The notes: a model not told the origin generated them from the sequence alone. Shown: positions 39,545-49,334, counted from the stretch's first letter. The stretch is 64,000 nt of DNA from Rhynchopus sp. YZ270_cl-10 (GCA_964035575.1 OZ037873.1:992001-1056000); one strand, 5' to 3'. Translations and numbers: made by a program.

Positions 39545-40315
39545 AGCAGTGCTCTCAAGATCCTCCACGTAGGGGAGGATATTTCCTCCAGGGGCTTTTT
39601 TTTTTTTTTTTCAGGCTTTTTTGGTGGAGGATTTCCTCCATTTTTTTTTTTTTTTTTTGGCGGGCTCGGGTGGAGGATTATCCTCCTAGGGGTTTTATAG
39701 TGGGGGTCGCTTTGTCTCCCCCGAGGGAGCCAATATTTTCCCGAGCCTGTATGCACCGTCCAGGGCTGCACCTTAAAAAAAAATATGCTTGCGGCGCCAT
39801 TTTCATTTTTTGCTACTCAAAAAAAGGGTTCGTTGAGTGATTCTGTGGTGTAAAAGGAAGCATTTTTACACCGTACCCCAATTTTTTTTCGCCTGCGGCG
39901 CCATTTATATTATTTTTTTGCTCCGCAAAAAAATAGAGTTGGCAATGTCTTTGGATACCCTTGTATTTTGCAGCCAAAAAATGCAACGTGACCAAAGCTG
40001 CAAAATTTTTGCCATTTTTAAAAAATTACCCGCCGTTGCATCAGCCCCTGCTTCTGGAAGACGTATGGGTTTTGTACGGTTCGTGGAGCGTACGGTGCAA
40101 GAGAAAGGATTAGATTTTCGTTTTTTGTTATCTCGCAAAATTGACCCGCCTCTCCGCTCTGTGGCTGTCAGGGAGGCGCGCGCGAAGCGCGCGACGACCG
40201 CTTGTTGCGGGGGAAAATTTTTTTTTGGGGGGGTTTTTTTTGCAAAAACGAATCCTCCTCATTTCGAAAATTCTGCTTTTTTCGTGGAGGATCTTGAGAG
40301 CCCTGAATGCGAGTC
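39545..40315. mobile_element. Possible inverted-repeat element around a GCC module
   Basis: GCTCTCAAGATCCTCCACG (39551) is mirrored by CGTGGAGGATCTTGAGAGC (40283). The left side also holds three GGAGGAT..TTCCTCC hairpins. The GCC module at 39775-39930 is inside. The outer limits are uncertain. 39323-39544 shows nothing. Confidence 0.45.
39775..39930. repeat. GCCTGCGGCGCC module, copy 4
   Basis: GCTTGCGGCGCCATTTTCAT, GGGTTCGTTGAGTGATTC, GTGTAAAAGGAAGC, TTACACCGTACCCCA, CGCCTGCGGCGCCA, TTTTTTTGCTCCGCAAAAAA. Confidence 0.75.
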
Positions 40316-41017
40316 CTTTTTTCCTTTTTTTTTTTTTGGAACAAAAGGACGCAGGAGGAAAAGATTCCAAGAAGTCATCCCAAAAAAAGAATACGAAAAT
40401 GAAAGAAATTCCCGTTTTTTTTTTTTTCCCCCTTTCCCGAATCCCCCCCAATTCCAACGTAACCCCCCTGTATCTTTTTTTTTCCTGTGTATTTTTATAT
40501 CTTTTTTCTTTGTGTAAATTGTCCCCCTATCTTCTCACACTCCTCCCAAAAAAAAATTTATCCCCAAAAAACAAAAAATGCACAGCGCTCTTGTTGAACC
40601 TGGTTTTCAGGTACGCTGAAACCCAAGGTGCGCCGAAGAAATCGTGTACCAAAAATGGGGCACAATCGTTTTTTTTTTTTTCTTCCTTTTTTTTTTTACC
40701 TTCCGCAGAAGGTCTCTCTTCCCCTTCCCTTTCCTCCTTTTTTCGCACTAACAACTTCACTTTCTTCTATTTTTTTTTATTTTCTTCAGAGAAAAGGCGC
40801 GTTTTCTTACCCCCCCTTTTTTTTCTCTCTCCCCCCATCCTCCTCTCCTTTCAGACTTCGTGAGTTTTTTTTTTCCTCCTCCTTTTTTGTGCTACCTTTC
40901 TAAGCCGCATATTTTGAAAAAAAAAAAAACAAATCCCCTTTCAGTAACTGTTTCACAAAATATGACACAGCACAACATTTTTTTTTTTTTGCTTCGCTCT
41001 ATTGTCTCTCATCAGAT
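40316..41017. other. Gene-free pyrimidine-rich spacer
   Basis: Extreme T/C strand bias with long T runs. The open frames are Phe/Ser/Pro-rich and not credible genes. Confidence 0.6.
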
Positions 41018-41150
41018 ATCAACCTCGAAATGAATGTAGTCCCGCATGGTTGGGGGGGGAAGGGGAGCGTCCAACCCGGTGTACCCGGTTACACCAAAAG
41101 GATGCGCTGTTCATGGAGAGGGCCTTTTTTTGTTTTTTTTCAATTTTTTG
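41018..41150 (+). repeat. Dispersed repeat A, diverged copy
   Basis: CCTCGAAATGAATGTAGTCC, GCATGGTTGGGGG, ACACCAAAAGGATGCGCTGT, TCATGGAGAGGGCC and a T-rich end. Confidence 0.6.
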
Positions 41151-41284
41151 CCTTTTTTGTTTTTCTAAATGAAATCTTATAAAAAAATATCTACAAGATT
41201 TATCCGCCCCTTGATGGGGCGACCAACCCATTTTGTTTTTTGTTTGTTTGTTTGTTTGTTTTATTTTTATTATTATTTCTGTTG

Positions 41285-41320
41285 ACGGCTAAGCAACAAA
41301 GAGAGGCTTAGGTCCATCTA
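41285..41320 (+). other. ACGAGAG hairpin, copy 7 (loop insertion)
   Basis: GGCTAAGC/GCTTAGGTC stem. The loop is enlarged to AACAAAGAGAG. CCATCT follows. Confidence 0.5.
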
Positions 41321-41479
41321 AATCAGCACTCTATCTCTTTTTTGTTTCTTCGAAATCTGTGGGTTATAGGTGTATTTTGTGTGTGTCCGGCACATGGCAT
41401 ATGCTGCCCCCTGCGTCTTTCAAGTTTTTCCTGTTTATTTTTCTTCCCCTTTTTTCAAACACAAGAAAAAAAAAAAAAA

Positions 41480-41549
41480 ACGGCTTCGGCCAACATTGAG
41501 TACAGACCCTCGGTTCCCCAAGCGGGTCCTTAGGCGATTGTCGACACAA

Positions 41550-41555
<6 letters not shown>
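41480..41555 (+). repeat. A-tailed repeat F, copy 1
   Basis: CGGCTTCGGCCAACATTGAG, TACAGACCCTCGG and GGCGATTGTCGACACAAC then a long A run. Related copies at 47330-47412 and 51889-51960. Confidence 0.65.
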
Positions 41556-41582
<27 letters not shown>

Positions 41583-41971
41583 ACATACCTTTGAGTCCTA
41601 CTGCTTTGTGTGCCCATCTCACAATAGCTGAACACCCATCCTGGCCACTTCCTTACAGTATGTCCTACGGCATCTTTGACGCTTAGAATTGTAGCTTGTT
41701 CTGAAGAGATTGCACACAGCCGTGTCCTACACCTCGCTGAGATAGATAACACGCAGACGAGAAGCGTCGCGCCATTTAAGCCAGTTTTTCCTTACATTTG
41801 AAGATGTGTATGACAACTGTGTATTCATTACCTTCAATGTTTTCTCTTGTTTTCTTGTGCATGGCCTTTTCCTGGTCGTTAGTAGATCAGTTGGAGGGTA
41901 TTCGCCAGCGCAATACAACTTCACTTTTTTTTTGCTTTTTTTTTTGTTCTGACTTCCTTCCAATCAAAAAA

Positions 41972-42028
41972 AATATAGTGGAGCACATTCTAGGGTGGCT
42001 ACACTAATACAACCAAGTTTTCAAAAAG
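41972..42028 (+). repeat. A-tailed repeat E, copy 3
   Basis: TAGTGGAGCACATTCTAGGG, TGGCTACACTAATACAACCA and AGTTTTCAAAAA. Followed by about 540 bp with nothing supported. Confidence 0.75.
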
Positions 42029-42564
42029 GGGAAAAAACAAGGTTATCTTTTCGTTTGCAATCAGTTTGGGAGAAAAACAAGATGGAAAAGATGGGAAATA
42101 ATGGTGAAGTGTGATAAGTAGCAAATGGGGTTGGGGGTGGGGGGGACGCAACATTTTTCAAGGCTACTAAGCATGAATTGCTGGGTGCATTTTGGTACGT
42201 GACGGTTGATGCAACAAAAATAAAATGAAAATAAAAAAAAATGACGGTGTTCACAAAAAAGTCTGTCTGTTTATATAGATCACTGTTTCTGCTTTTTTTT
42301 CCCCTTTTTGTTTTTTCAAATGTTTCACATCACATCATTCCCGGACCCCAATGCTTTTTTCTAAGAAGCAACAAATCAATCTCCCATTTCCCCCTCTTTT
42401 TTGGAATGTGAAAATTTAGATTATCTCTGTTAGGTGTTCCTGCTGTGAAGTGTTTGTTTTTGTTTTTGATGTGTGTTTCGGAATGTTCAACTCATTTTTT
42501 AAGGAGTTTCACAACTAAAAAAAATAGTCATTTTTCGCACTTCTTCAAAGGCCTTTTTGTTGTG

Positions 42565-42650
42565 CAACACTCCAGGGGTTCGATAACCCCGCGGAGTGTC
42601 AGTGCCTGCGTCCCAGAGGCGTTTGACACTATCAACTTCGCTTTGTTTTA
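42565..42650 (+). repeat. Dispersed repeat C with B-box-like head
   Basis: CACTCCAGGGGTTCGATAAC, CCCGCGGAGTGTCAGTGCCT, GCGTCCCAGAGGCG and TTTGACACTATCAACTTC. The GGTTCGATAACC part matches an RNA polymerase III B-box, and the flanking GGG/CCC pair like a T-arm. AGTGTCA pairs with TGACACT across the second half. Confidence 0.55.
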
Positions 42651-42810
42651 TTTGGAAAAAAAAATGAGGAAAATTCCAGCCAAAAGATACACACATCCAT
42701 TTTTTTTTTTTCTTGAGTTTTTTTTTTTGTTCTCAGAATTTTTCCAAAAAAAAAGTGGTGATTTCCGTTCGTTCCTTTTTACTAAAAAAATGGAGGATTT
42801 TTTTTTTAAC

Positions 42811-42840
42811 AAGGTGGCTAAGCGAGAGGAGCTTATTCGT
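42811..42840 (+). other. ACGAGAG hairpin, copy 8 (short)
   Basis: AAGGTGGCTAAGC, GAGAGGA, GCTTATTCGTAC. Inner stem TAAGC/GCTTA kept, outer stem lost. Confidence 0.45.
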
Positions 42841-43193
42841 ACAACATTCTCTTGGATTGTGTGAACATGAGGGTACATTCTTGTCAATTTTGTTTTTTTT
42901 TCCCCCCCTTTTTTTTCTTTCTTCCGCTTGGCTTCTAGCTTCCTCTAGCAAAGGTGCTTCCGCGTAGGTTACAGTGTTTCAAGTTTGTATTTTTTTCTTC
43001 TATTTTTTTTTTTTTCTCGTTTTTTTTGTTTTGCGAGAAAAACCCCTAGAGTGCCGGTTGGTGTCACTAAAAGACAAACCACTACACAGAAAAAGAAAAA
43101 CTCCCCCTTAGTCCCCAGCCTTTTCGACATTGTGACATTTTTTTCTTGGGTGATTTGTTGATACAGCAAGCCCCCCTCTTTCATTACAAGGTT

Positions 43194-43235
43194 TTTTTTT
43201 AAAGGTACACTGTTCACGAAGAGGGCTTTGTATTT
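43194..43235 (+). repeat. Dispersed repeat A, 3' fragment
   Basis: TTTAAAGGTACACTGTTCAC then GAAGAGGGCTTTGTATTTTG. Only the last 40 bp of the repeat. Confidence 0.65.
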
Positions 43236-43266
43236 TGAGGAATTTTCTCCCCTATTTTTTTTGTCA

Positions 43267-43378
43267 GATGTAAACGAAAATTATAATGGGATGGTTGGGG
43301 TGTCCACCCCCCCCCGGTACAGCCCGGTCATACCGAAGGTACACTGTTCACGAAGAGGGCTTTGTATTTGAACTCAAC
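43267..43378 (+). repeat. Dispersed repeat A, copy 7
   Basis: GATGTAAACGAAAATTATAA, GGTTGGGGTGTCCACCCCC, CGAAGGTACACTGTTCACG and GGGCTTTGTATTTGAACTC. 43379-43761 shows no gene. Confidence 0.7.
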
Positions 43379-43761
43379 TTTTTTTGTCTTAAAATCCTGA
43401 TAGGGAAGGGTACACTAAACCAGATTTAGAAGAAATAAAAAAAACACATAAGTTGTTTGACGAAACAACAATAACAACAACAAAAGCAAGATAAAGAGGT
43501 GGGCCGCAGCGTCAAGTAAGATAGCCCCGAGCAGAAAAACTGGCTTACTACAGTCTGACTTTGCTTGGGCATCTAATGACGAAAAATCCCTCTCGCCGTA
43601 CCATTTGTGAAGTGTAGTCATCATACCGTGTATTAGTACAGTACAGCAGCAGTATTGTCAACAACGATGAACATAGGGAGAGAGAGAAAAGCTCCTTGCA
43701 CTGTGTAATATTAGAAGACGGAAAAGTGGAGATTATTTTTAATTTTCTACTTTTTTTTTGA

Positions 43762-43932
43762 AAACTTGGAAAAATCACGTGTCGCAACAGCATATATCCA
43801 CGCCACGCCCACCCTCCGCCCAACTTACTTCCATTTCGCGGTCTACGTTGAGATGTCCTACTCCCGCTACCGCTCGTCAGTCAACGAAACGGGTATAATT
43901 GGAACACAAGGGAGCAAATCCTTGTGCGAAGT
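43762..43932 (-). repeat. 170-bp repeat, inverted copy of 56397-56560
   Basis: Reads GAAAACTTGGAAAAATCACG, TGTCGCAACAG, TCCACGCCACGCCCACC, CCATTTCGCGGTCTACG, CGTCAGTCAACGAAACGGGT and GGGAGCAAATCCTTGTGCGA. It is the reverse complement of 56397-56560 with very few differences. It is the only clear case of a dispersed repeat on the minus strand. Confidence 0.85.
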
Positions 43933-43976
43933 AAGTGGGCTCGGGGTATTCTCCCTGCCTCGCGGTGTGGTTTTTG

Positions 43977-44100
43977 ATGTAAACCACGAAATGGATTGTA
44001 GGAACTGCATGGTGGGTTGTCCACCCCCCCCTCGATACAGTCATTGTACCAAAGGTACACTGTTCACGAGAAGGGCTTTTTGTATTTCAAATAAACTTTT
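43977..44100 (+). repeat. Dispersed repeat A, copy 8
   Basis: GATGTAAACCACGAAATGGA, TTGTAGGAACTGCATGGTGG, CATTGTACCAAAGGTACACT, GTTCACGAGAAGGGC and TATTTCAAATAAACTTTTTT. TGTACC/GGTACA with an AAA loop is a perfect small hairpin. Confidence 0.8.
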
Positions 44101-44621
44101 TTTTTTCTTTCAAGAATTTGTCTCGAAACATTTCTTTTTTTGCCGCAGAGAAGGGGGGTGCCTGTGTGTGTCCGCCGGTCGCACAGTGAGGCGTTTTTTT
44201 GCCCTTTTTTTTCTCTCTTTTGCATGCACTTTATAACTTCTCTTTTGTTCTACAGAACATTTTAATCACACATTGTGTTATAACGATTGGCCACCTAAAG
44301 ACATTATTAGCGGATATAACTGCATTTTCAACATTAAAAGCTCGTCATTCGCTCAGATGCAAGTTTTACCCCTATTCCTATCCCATGCCGAAAGAAAAAC
44401 GAGAACAAAAAAAAAACACAGAAAACTGGCCCTAACGGTAAAACGAAAAAGAAAAAATGTGACAAAAAAAAAAATGGGGTTTAGATTCAGGCTATGTGCC
44501 CCCTTTTCCCACAGCCTTCCTTCCACACGCCTTTATCGCAAACCTTTTGTACCCAACTGTCCAAAAGTCAACCCTGAGGGGGGGTACCAGACTGTCCTTG
44601 CCCCCCTCCCAAAAGAAAAAC

Positions 44622-44728
44622 TGACCCTACAGGGGTTGAAGGAAAATGTGTGGAAAACAACTAATTGCTGAGAGGAAAAAAACGCAATGAGTGAGGGGTA
44701 TTTTTTTTCTCGATAGCCCTTACTTTGT
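44622..44728. mobile_element. Relic of modules X and Y
   Basis: ACCCTACAGGGGTTGAAGGA (right end of X), then a 72-bp Y derivative at 44657-44728 with ends ACAACTAATTGCTG and TAGCCCTTACTTTGT. It shows that Y can lose nearly all its interior and keep its ends. Confidence 0.55.
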
Positions 44729-44835
44729 TTATTCTGTTTGTTTTGTGCGTATATTTTTTTTCGTTTTTTGTGTGTCTAAAAAAATATTTTTTTTTGGGGG
44801 ATTATTTTCTTTTGCGGGAGCAGAACAGTATTAGG

Positions 44836-44948
44836 TTAACCTCGAACTGGATGAGACCTGCATGGTCAGGTCCATTCCGGTGCACCCGGTTGTTATGCAC
44901 CAAAAGGTACACTGTTCACGAGAGGGCTTTTTTGTATTTCAAGTCAAC
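44836..44948 (+). repeat. Dispersed repeat A, copy 9
   Basis: TAACCTCGAACTGGATGAGA, CCTGCATGGTCAGG, TGCACCAAAAGGTACACTG, TTCACGAGAGGGC and TTTGTATTTCAAGTCAACTT. Confidence 0.7.
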
Positions 44949-45053
44949 TTTTTCTTTTTTGCTATTTGGCACAGTAGCTCTCTAAAAGCCCCCGTTTTTT
45001 TTTTTTTTTTTTGTTTTGTTTGTGCCAGGCTCTCCGCTAGGATTTCCGATTTT

Positions 45054-45243
45054 GAAAATATTCTGTTGATGGTCCACGTTGGTGGGGTACATGCTTGCGC
45101 CGCAGGCGCACGGTACGCAACTTTTTTTTTTACCAACGCCCGATTTTGACTTTTTTGGGACGTTTGAGCACTCACCTCTCCATATCTTCTTCTCCTGAGC
45201 TTTTTTGACAGGTAGAACGGGTCTGAACCACTTAGCAGAACTT
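45054..45243. mobile_element. Inverted-repeat element, AAAGTTCTGTTGA family, copy 2
   Basis: Ends AAAATATTCTGTTGATGGTC and GAACCACTTAGCAGAACTTT. The interior matches 1610-1770 (GCTTGCGCCGCAGGCGCACG; GTTTGAGCACTCACCTCTCC; TAGAACGGGTCTGAACCAC) but is about 180 bp shorter than at 1407-1774. Confidence 0.65.
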
Positions 45244-45278
45244 TTTTTTTTTTCTTTTTTTCCCCATTTTCAAAAAGT

Positions 45279-45302
45279 TCTGTTGACAATCAACAGAACT
45301 TT
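45279..45302. repeat. Short palindrome AAGTTCTGTTGA/TCAACAGAACTT
   Basis: A perfect 12-bp inverted repeat around CAA, made of the two ends of the element just before it. Confidence 0.6.
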
Positions 45303-45464
45303 AGTACCTAGCGGAGTGCCTGGTTTGTGCTGACATTCTGTTTAAACACAGAACCTGTCTGGTTGTTTGTTCATTTTCTTTTGAGAGGTGTTTTGTCTGT
45401 CTGAATAACTTCTTGATACATTGCCAACGAAATGGCTTTGTAAGGTTGCATTCTATTTTTTTTC

Positions 45465-45499
45465 AAGATGACTAAGTACGAGAGGCTTAGGTTCGTCTT
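45465..45499 (+). other. ACGAGAG hairpin, copy 9
   Basis: AAGATGAC...GTTCGTCTT outer stem with CTAAG/CTTAG inner stem and loop TACGAGAGG. ACAAACC and a T tract follow. The outer-stem change G to A is matched by CATC to CGTC, so pairing is partly kept. Confidence 0.6.
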
Positions 45500-45541
45500 A
45501 CAAACCTTTTTTTCTTCTTTTTTTCTTAAAAAATGACGATA

Positions 45542-45631
45542 CAGTGGTTAAAGAAAGTTTACGCCTAAACTAATGGCGGAATTGAAATCGATGGCGGAAA
45601 TTACTTTAGGCGGAACTTTCTTTAACCACTG
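45542..45631. mobile_element. Mariner-like mini-element CAGTGGTTAAAG
   Basis: 90 bp with inverted repeats CAGTGGTTAAAGAAAGTT, and CGCCTAAA/TTTAGGCG further in. TA lies directly outside both ends (45540-45541 and 45632-45633). CAGTG ends and a TA duplication are typical of Tc1/mariner-type elements. Too short to encode anything. Confidence 0.88.
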
Positions 45632-45939
45632 TAATAACGTATTGTCAAAAATTTTTTTTTATATCATTTGCAAAGAGGGTACATTTTTTTTGCACCCTCT
45701 TTGCATTCTTTTCGTTTCGTTAAGAAAAGAATGTATATGAAATAATATCATTTTCCTGTTCTCCCACAAAGTGGAGGATGGAGTAGAGGTGGGTGAAGGA
45801 AAGTAGGTTTCGCCGGGGGGATGATGAAGAACGTACATTTCCTCAACCCACCCCACCCCCATTTGCTTTCGTTGTTTCTTTTTTTAACTCTGTTGTTTGT
45901 GCGAAGAATGCTTTTTTTTTAGTTACTTTTTTATATATC

Positions 45940-45974
45940 AGGTGACACTAAGCATGAGAGCTTAGCGTCACCTT
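45940..45974 (+). other. ACGAGAG hairpin, copy 10
   Basis: AGGTGAC/GTCACCT outer stem is perfect, CTAAGC/GCTTAG inner stem is perfect, and the loop is ATGAGA. It is the best-paired copy: outer 3' side CACCT here replaces CATCT elsewhere, restoring a G-C pair. Confidence 0.75.
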
Positions 45975-46108
45975 CTTCTCTTTTACAATTTTTCCTCAAA
46001 AAATAAAATATACACCCCCAGATTTTCTCAGATTCTTCTTCTAAAATGCGCATTTTTTTTACCAGTAAATGAACATACATTTTGCGTTCCCTTCCTTTTT
46101 TTTCCCCT

Positions 46109-46155
46109 CAATGCCTGCGTCCGCCGATGAACGGTGAGGTGTTTGCACTTTCAAA
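46109..46155 (+). repeat. Dispersed repeat C, diverged copy
   Basis: CAATGCCTGCGTCCGCCGAT, GAACGGTGAGGTGTTTGCAC, TTTC. Confidence 0.5.
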
Positions 46156-46619
46156 AAATTTTTTTTTCGTTTCTTTTGTTCGCTTTTGAACATGGGGGGT
46201 GAAACATCTTTTCAGATGATGTGGAATCTTATCATCTTTTTCACATCGTGTCACGTCGTGAAAAAAAGGAAAAAAAAAAAAAAAAAAAAAAAGTGCTCGC
46301 ACACGATCTGCAGCAGTTCTACTCAATATTTTTTCAGATGAGTCACCACCACGGTTCGCACGGATCGCGATCCGTCAACTGCGGTACTTTTCCGGGAAAA
46401 ACAAAAAAAAAAAAAGTGGGGTGCGCACGGGGGTCGCGCTACGCCCCTACCGACTACCGTAGATTTTTGACGATTTTGCTCGGTACGTTTTTCCTTACTA
46501 AAACCAGAGAATCTCATATTTCATAGTAAGAGTATTTCGGAGTGTTTTTGGACACACATGTGACCCCACCGTGGAGAGCAATCGGCTCGCGCAATCAAAA
46601 GAAAGCAGAGAAAAAGGAA

Positions 46620-46815
46620 AAAGAAAAAAGACAAAAGTTGGGTACCGTGCGCCTGCGGCGCTACTGTGTTCCCACTCAAAACACCACAATTTCATCTGAA
46701 GTTAGGTTTTCAAACCTGAAAACCCCTTGTTTACGAGTTCAGAGGGTTCATATTTTGCAAAAATTTAAGTCAATAAAATTTTGTCCATTTTTCCAAAATG
46801 ACCCCACCACTTTCT
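46620..46815 (+). repeat. Diverged relative of the 260-bp unit
   Basis: GGGTACCGTGCGCCTGCGGC, then AGGGTTCATATTTTGCAAAA, ATTTAAGTCAATAAAATTTT and TCCAAAATGACCCCACCACT parallel the second half of the 260-bp unit (CTCATATTTCTCAAAATTTA; GAGATTGACCCCACCACTGC). 46816-47329 shows nothing supported. Confidence 0.45.
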
Positions 46816-47329
46816 GCAATCGCGCCGAATCGGACGATGCGATCGACAAAAACGCGTGATCTGGACCCCAAAATTTTGGTCAAAATCACGTGATCTGGGA
46901 ACATGCTTGTTTTTGACCAAAGCAAAAAAAATTTCTTTGCCCTAAATCGGGCGTGGTAGGTGATACAATGGCCCAAAAAATCTAAAGAAAATCTCAGATT
47001 GACTTTTTCTGGAAAAAAATTTTCAAGTGAAAATTTCAGCCAAAAATACGGTCATTTTCACCTGATTTTTTTTTTTTTTTTTTTTTTTTTCACGACGTTT
47101 TTTTTTTCACGATCAAGAAACGAAGTTGTGAGAGATTTCCGAAATTTTAGATCGTGATAAGATCTTTTACCCCCCATGTTTGAAAAGGGGGGAAAAAATA
47201 AAATAAATCTGACGTATGTGACCCATCACATATGAACTATGCTTCTTTTAAGATGCAGGTAGTCAGCGTCACGCTCAGGGTGTGGGGTAAAAAAAAAACC
47301 CCCCTTCCGATCTGTTGAATCACGTCTGA

Positions 47330-47412
47330 ACACAGGCTTCGGCCAATATTGAGTACAGATTGATAATTATTTAAGGGTACGTAGTCGATTGTCGACAAAA
47401 AAAAAAAAAAAT
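47330..47412 (+). repeat. A-tailed repeat F, copy 2
   Basis: CAGGCTTCGGCCAATATTGA, GTACAGATTG, GTAGTCGATTGTCGAC then an A run. Confidence 0.65.
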
Positions 47413-47566
47413 GATCCCTTTTTCAAAATAATTCCCAACTGTGTCCTCAAACAGAGGAACACATTGTGCGATGTCAGGTAGTGGGTGTTCAAACCCCAAT
47501 ATTGTTCAAAGGTGAATACAGAGGGTTAGGGTGTGCCCCATCTTCTATGTTATATTTTTTTTTTGT

Positions 47567-47607
47567 CAGTGCCTGCGTCCCAGAGGCGTTTGCACTATCA
47601 ACTTCAC
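47567..47607 (+). repeat. Dispersed repeat C, copy 4
   Basis: CAGTGCCTGCGTCCCAGAGG, CGTTTGCACTATCAACTTCA. Nearly identical to 25530-25578. Confidence 0.65.
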
Positions 47608-47938
47608 TTTTCTTCTTTTCTCTCTTGGGGGGTCGGGAGAGAGGACTTTTTCGATATTACCGTGTTTCGAAAAAATATGGACCAGACTAATCATGGACGG
47701 TTTCTTTTTTATGGACCAATTTTTCTGGTCCATATTTTTTTTTCAAAAAATACGGTATATCCAACCCTTTCTACGTTCCCTTCCCCCCCACTCTGCCCTG
47801 CTAAGGGTATTCAGTATTCTAATCTCTTAGTCTTCCGTTCCGAATTTCTATAAAAAAAAATTTACTATCTTTTTGGGTTGCTCCTTTTTAACCCGATTTT
47901 ATCACTCCTCTTAACGTGGTCCCCCCCAGCCTACCCTT

Positions 47939-47970
47939 AGATGTGTGCGCAGAGAGGCGCATTTCATCTT
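47939..47970 (+). other. ACGAGAG hairpin, copy 11
   Basis: AGATG...CATCTT outer stem, TGCGC/GCGCA inner stem, loop AGAGAG. The inner stem is a third sequence solution beside CTAAGC/GCTTAG and TGTGC/GCACA. Confidence 0.7.
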
Positions 47971-48190
47971 TCAAAGTTTTGTTGTATTTTTATCCATCTT
48001 TTGCAATTAGATGAGTGTGGTGTGTGTGTGTGTGTGTGTATGTAGCGTGTTGTTGCACTGATTGTTCAGAGAGACAGCTGCTAGCATCGATCAGTTCACC
48101 AGGGTGTTAAGGTGAGGTTGTTTCGCTTTTTCAAGTCCCCCCCCTGGATATTGGTGGTTTATAGTTTGGTTCCAGCAAAAGGGCCAATAT

Positions 48191-48413
48191 GGGACAGTCC
48201 ATAAAAACCTACCTAAAAGGTAACCTTTTGTACTCATGTGCAAATGAAATAACTTCTACTCGGAATTTTGATCGATTATTGCTTCTGAACTCAGAATGAC
48301 GTTTTTTTGAGTTCAAAGGAGCAAAAATCGAGCAAAAAGTCGGAGTAGAAGTTATTTCATTTACACAGTACAAATGGTTATTTTTTTAGGTGTGGGGTTT
48401 TATGGACTGTCCC
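48191..48413. mobile_element. Foldback element GGGACAGTCCAT
   Basis: Inverted repeats of about 100 bp (GGGACAGTCCATAAAAACC; AGGTAACCTTTTGTACTCAT; ACTTCTACTCGG). ATAT flanks both ends exactly. The inner arm is shared with 26975-27600 but the outer 25 bp are not, so the two belong to one family with swapped tips. Confidence 0.85.
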
Positions 48414-48483
48414 ATATGAACGTTCCTTACCGTTACATTTTCTTATCAGATGTTTATTTGTGGTGTGTGTTTTTTTTTATTTA

Positions 48484-48605
48484 TTTGGCTGATGAGTGGA
48501 AGCGGGAGCAGCACATATCAGATGTAAACCACGAAATGGATTGTAGGAACTGCGTGTCCACCCCCAGGTACAGCCTGTTCACGAGAGGGATTTGTATTTC
48601 AAGCC
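48484..48605 (+). repeat. Dispersed repeat A, copy 10
   Basis: GGCTGATGAGTGGAAGCGGG, CATATCAGATGTAAACCACG, AAATGGATTGTAGGAACTGC, CCTGTTCACGAGAGGGATTT. The segment with ACCAAAGGTACA is deleted. Confidence 0.75.
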
Positions 48606-48830
48606 AACTTTTTTTGTTTTGCCAAAGGCGACGTAAAAAGCGGCAGGACCCTCTTACAAACTTTTCTTATGTGCGCTATGCTTTTCTCCCCTCTTCTTTT
48701 TGAAACAAACCCCCCTCCACCCCCCGCATCCACTCCTTCACCCTCTCTACCTCCCCCACAACGTTTTGATTTTCCCTCCTCTTTGACCCTCATTATTTTG
48801 GTGTCTCACGCACCACTGTCTTTACGCGAC

Positions 48831-48973
48831 AATGAAGGAAAATGACTTTGACTTTGTGGTTTTTTTTTTTGCTTTTTTGTGGTATCGCTGTTGGGTTGAC
48901 AAAACTAAAGCACAAAGGTAAAAAAAAATAACAAAAAACCACGAAAGTCAAAGTGATTTACTTCACCGTTGGA
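48831..48973. mobile_element. Small foldback element
   Basis: AATGACTTTGACTTTGTGGT (48841) is mirrored by ACCACGAAAGTCAAAGTGAT (about 48939-48958), with weaker similarity outward (AATGAAGGAA / TTACTTCACC). T-rich centre. No coding. Confidence 0.55.
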
Positions 48974-49067
48974 CATCATCTGTCTTTCCCCCCCCCCCCC
49001 CCTATATTGACTTTCCTACTGAGGGGATACAAGGTGCTTTTTTTTATGTTTCACGTTTTTTTTTCTT

Positions 49068-49110
49068 TCTGAGGTACACTGTGCACGAGACAGTATTTGC
49101 ATTTCAATCG
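49068..49110 (+). repeat. Dispersed repeat A, 3' fragment
   Basis: GAGGTACACTGTGCACGAGA then CAGTATTTGCATTTCAATCG. ACTGT pairs with ACAGT around GCACGAG, so a hairpin is kept although the sequence changed. Confidence 0.6.
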
Positions 49111-49224
49111 CATGTGTTCTTTTTACTGTTATCGTTTTTTTTTTTTGGATGTCCTTTTTTGTGTGATTTCTCGAATGGAAAGTATATGAAATGCAGTCCA
49201 TTCCGGATGAGATACGAAGCATAA

Positions 49225-49334
49225 AATGTGTGTGCACGTTTTAGGAAAGGCAACTTCCTATTAAGCCCGCCGACTCCATTTTCTTGGAGCTTCTAGGACC
49301 GTACATGCTCCGTTAGAAAGGAATGGTAAAAAAA
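49225..49334 (+). repeat. Dispersed repeat G, copy 2
   Basis: TGTGTGCACGTTTTAGGAAA, GGCAACTTCCTATTAAGCCC and GCCGACTCCATTTTC, as at 37905-38032. It abuts the next inverted-repeat element. Confidence 0.75.

Noticed and set aside
37244-40903. Phe- and Lys-rich frames in homopolymer DNA (for example 39837-40517, 40141-40863)
   Set aside because: Driven by T and A runs, overlapping on several frames, with no domain or start context.
42565-42600. tRNA gene
   Set aside because: Only a T-arm/B-box-like piece is visible; no acceptor stem, D-arm or anticodon arm could be placed. Same for 16905 and 29761.
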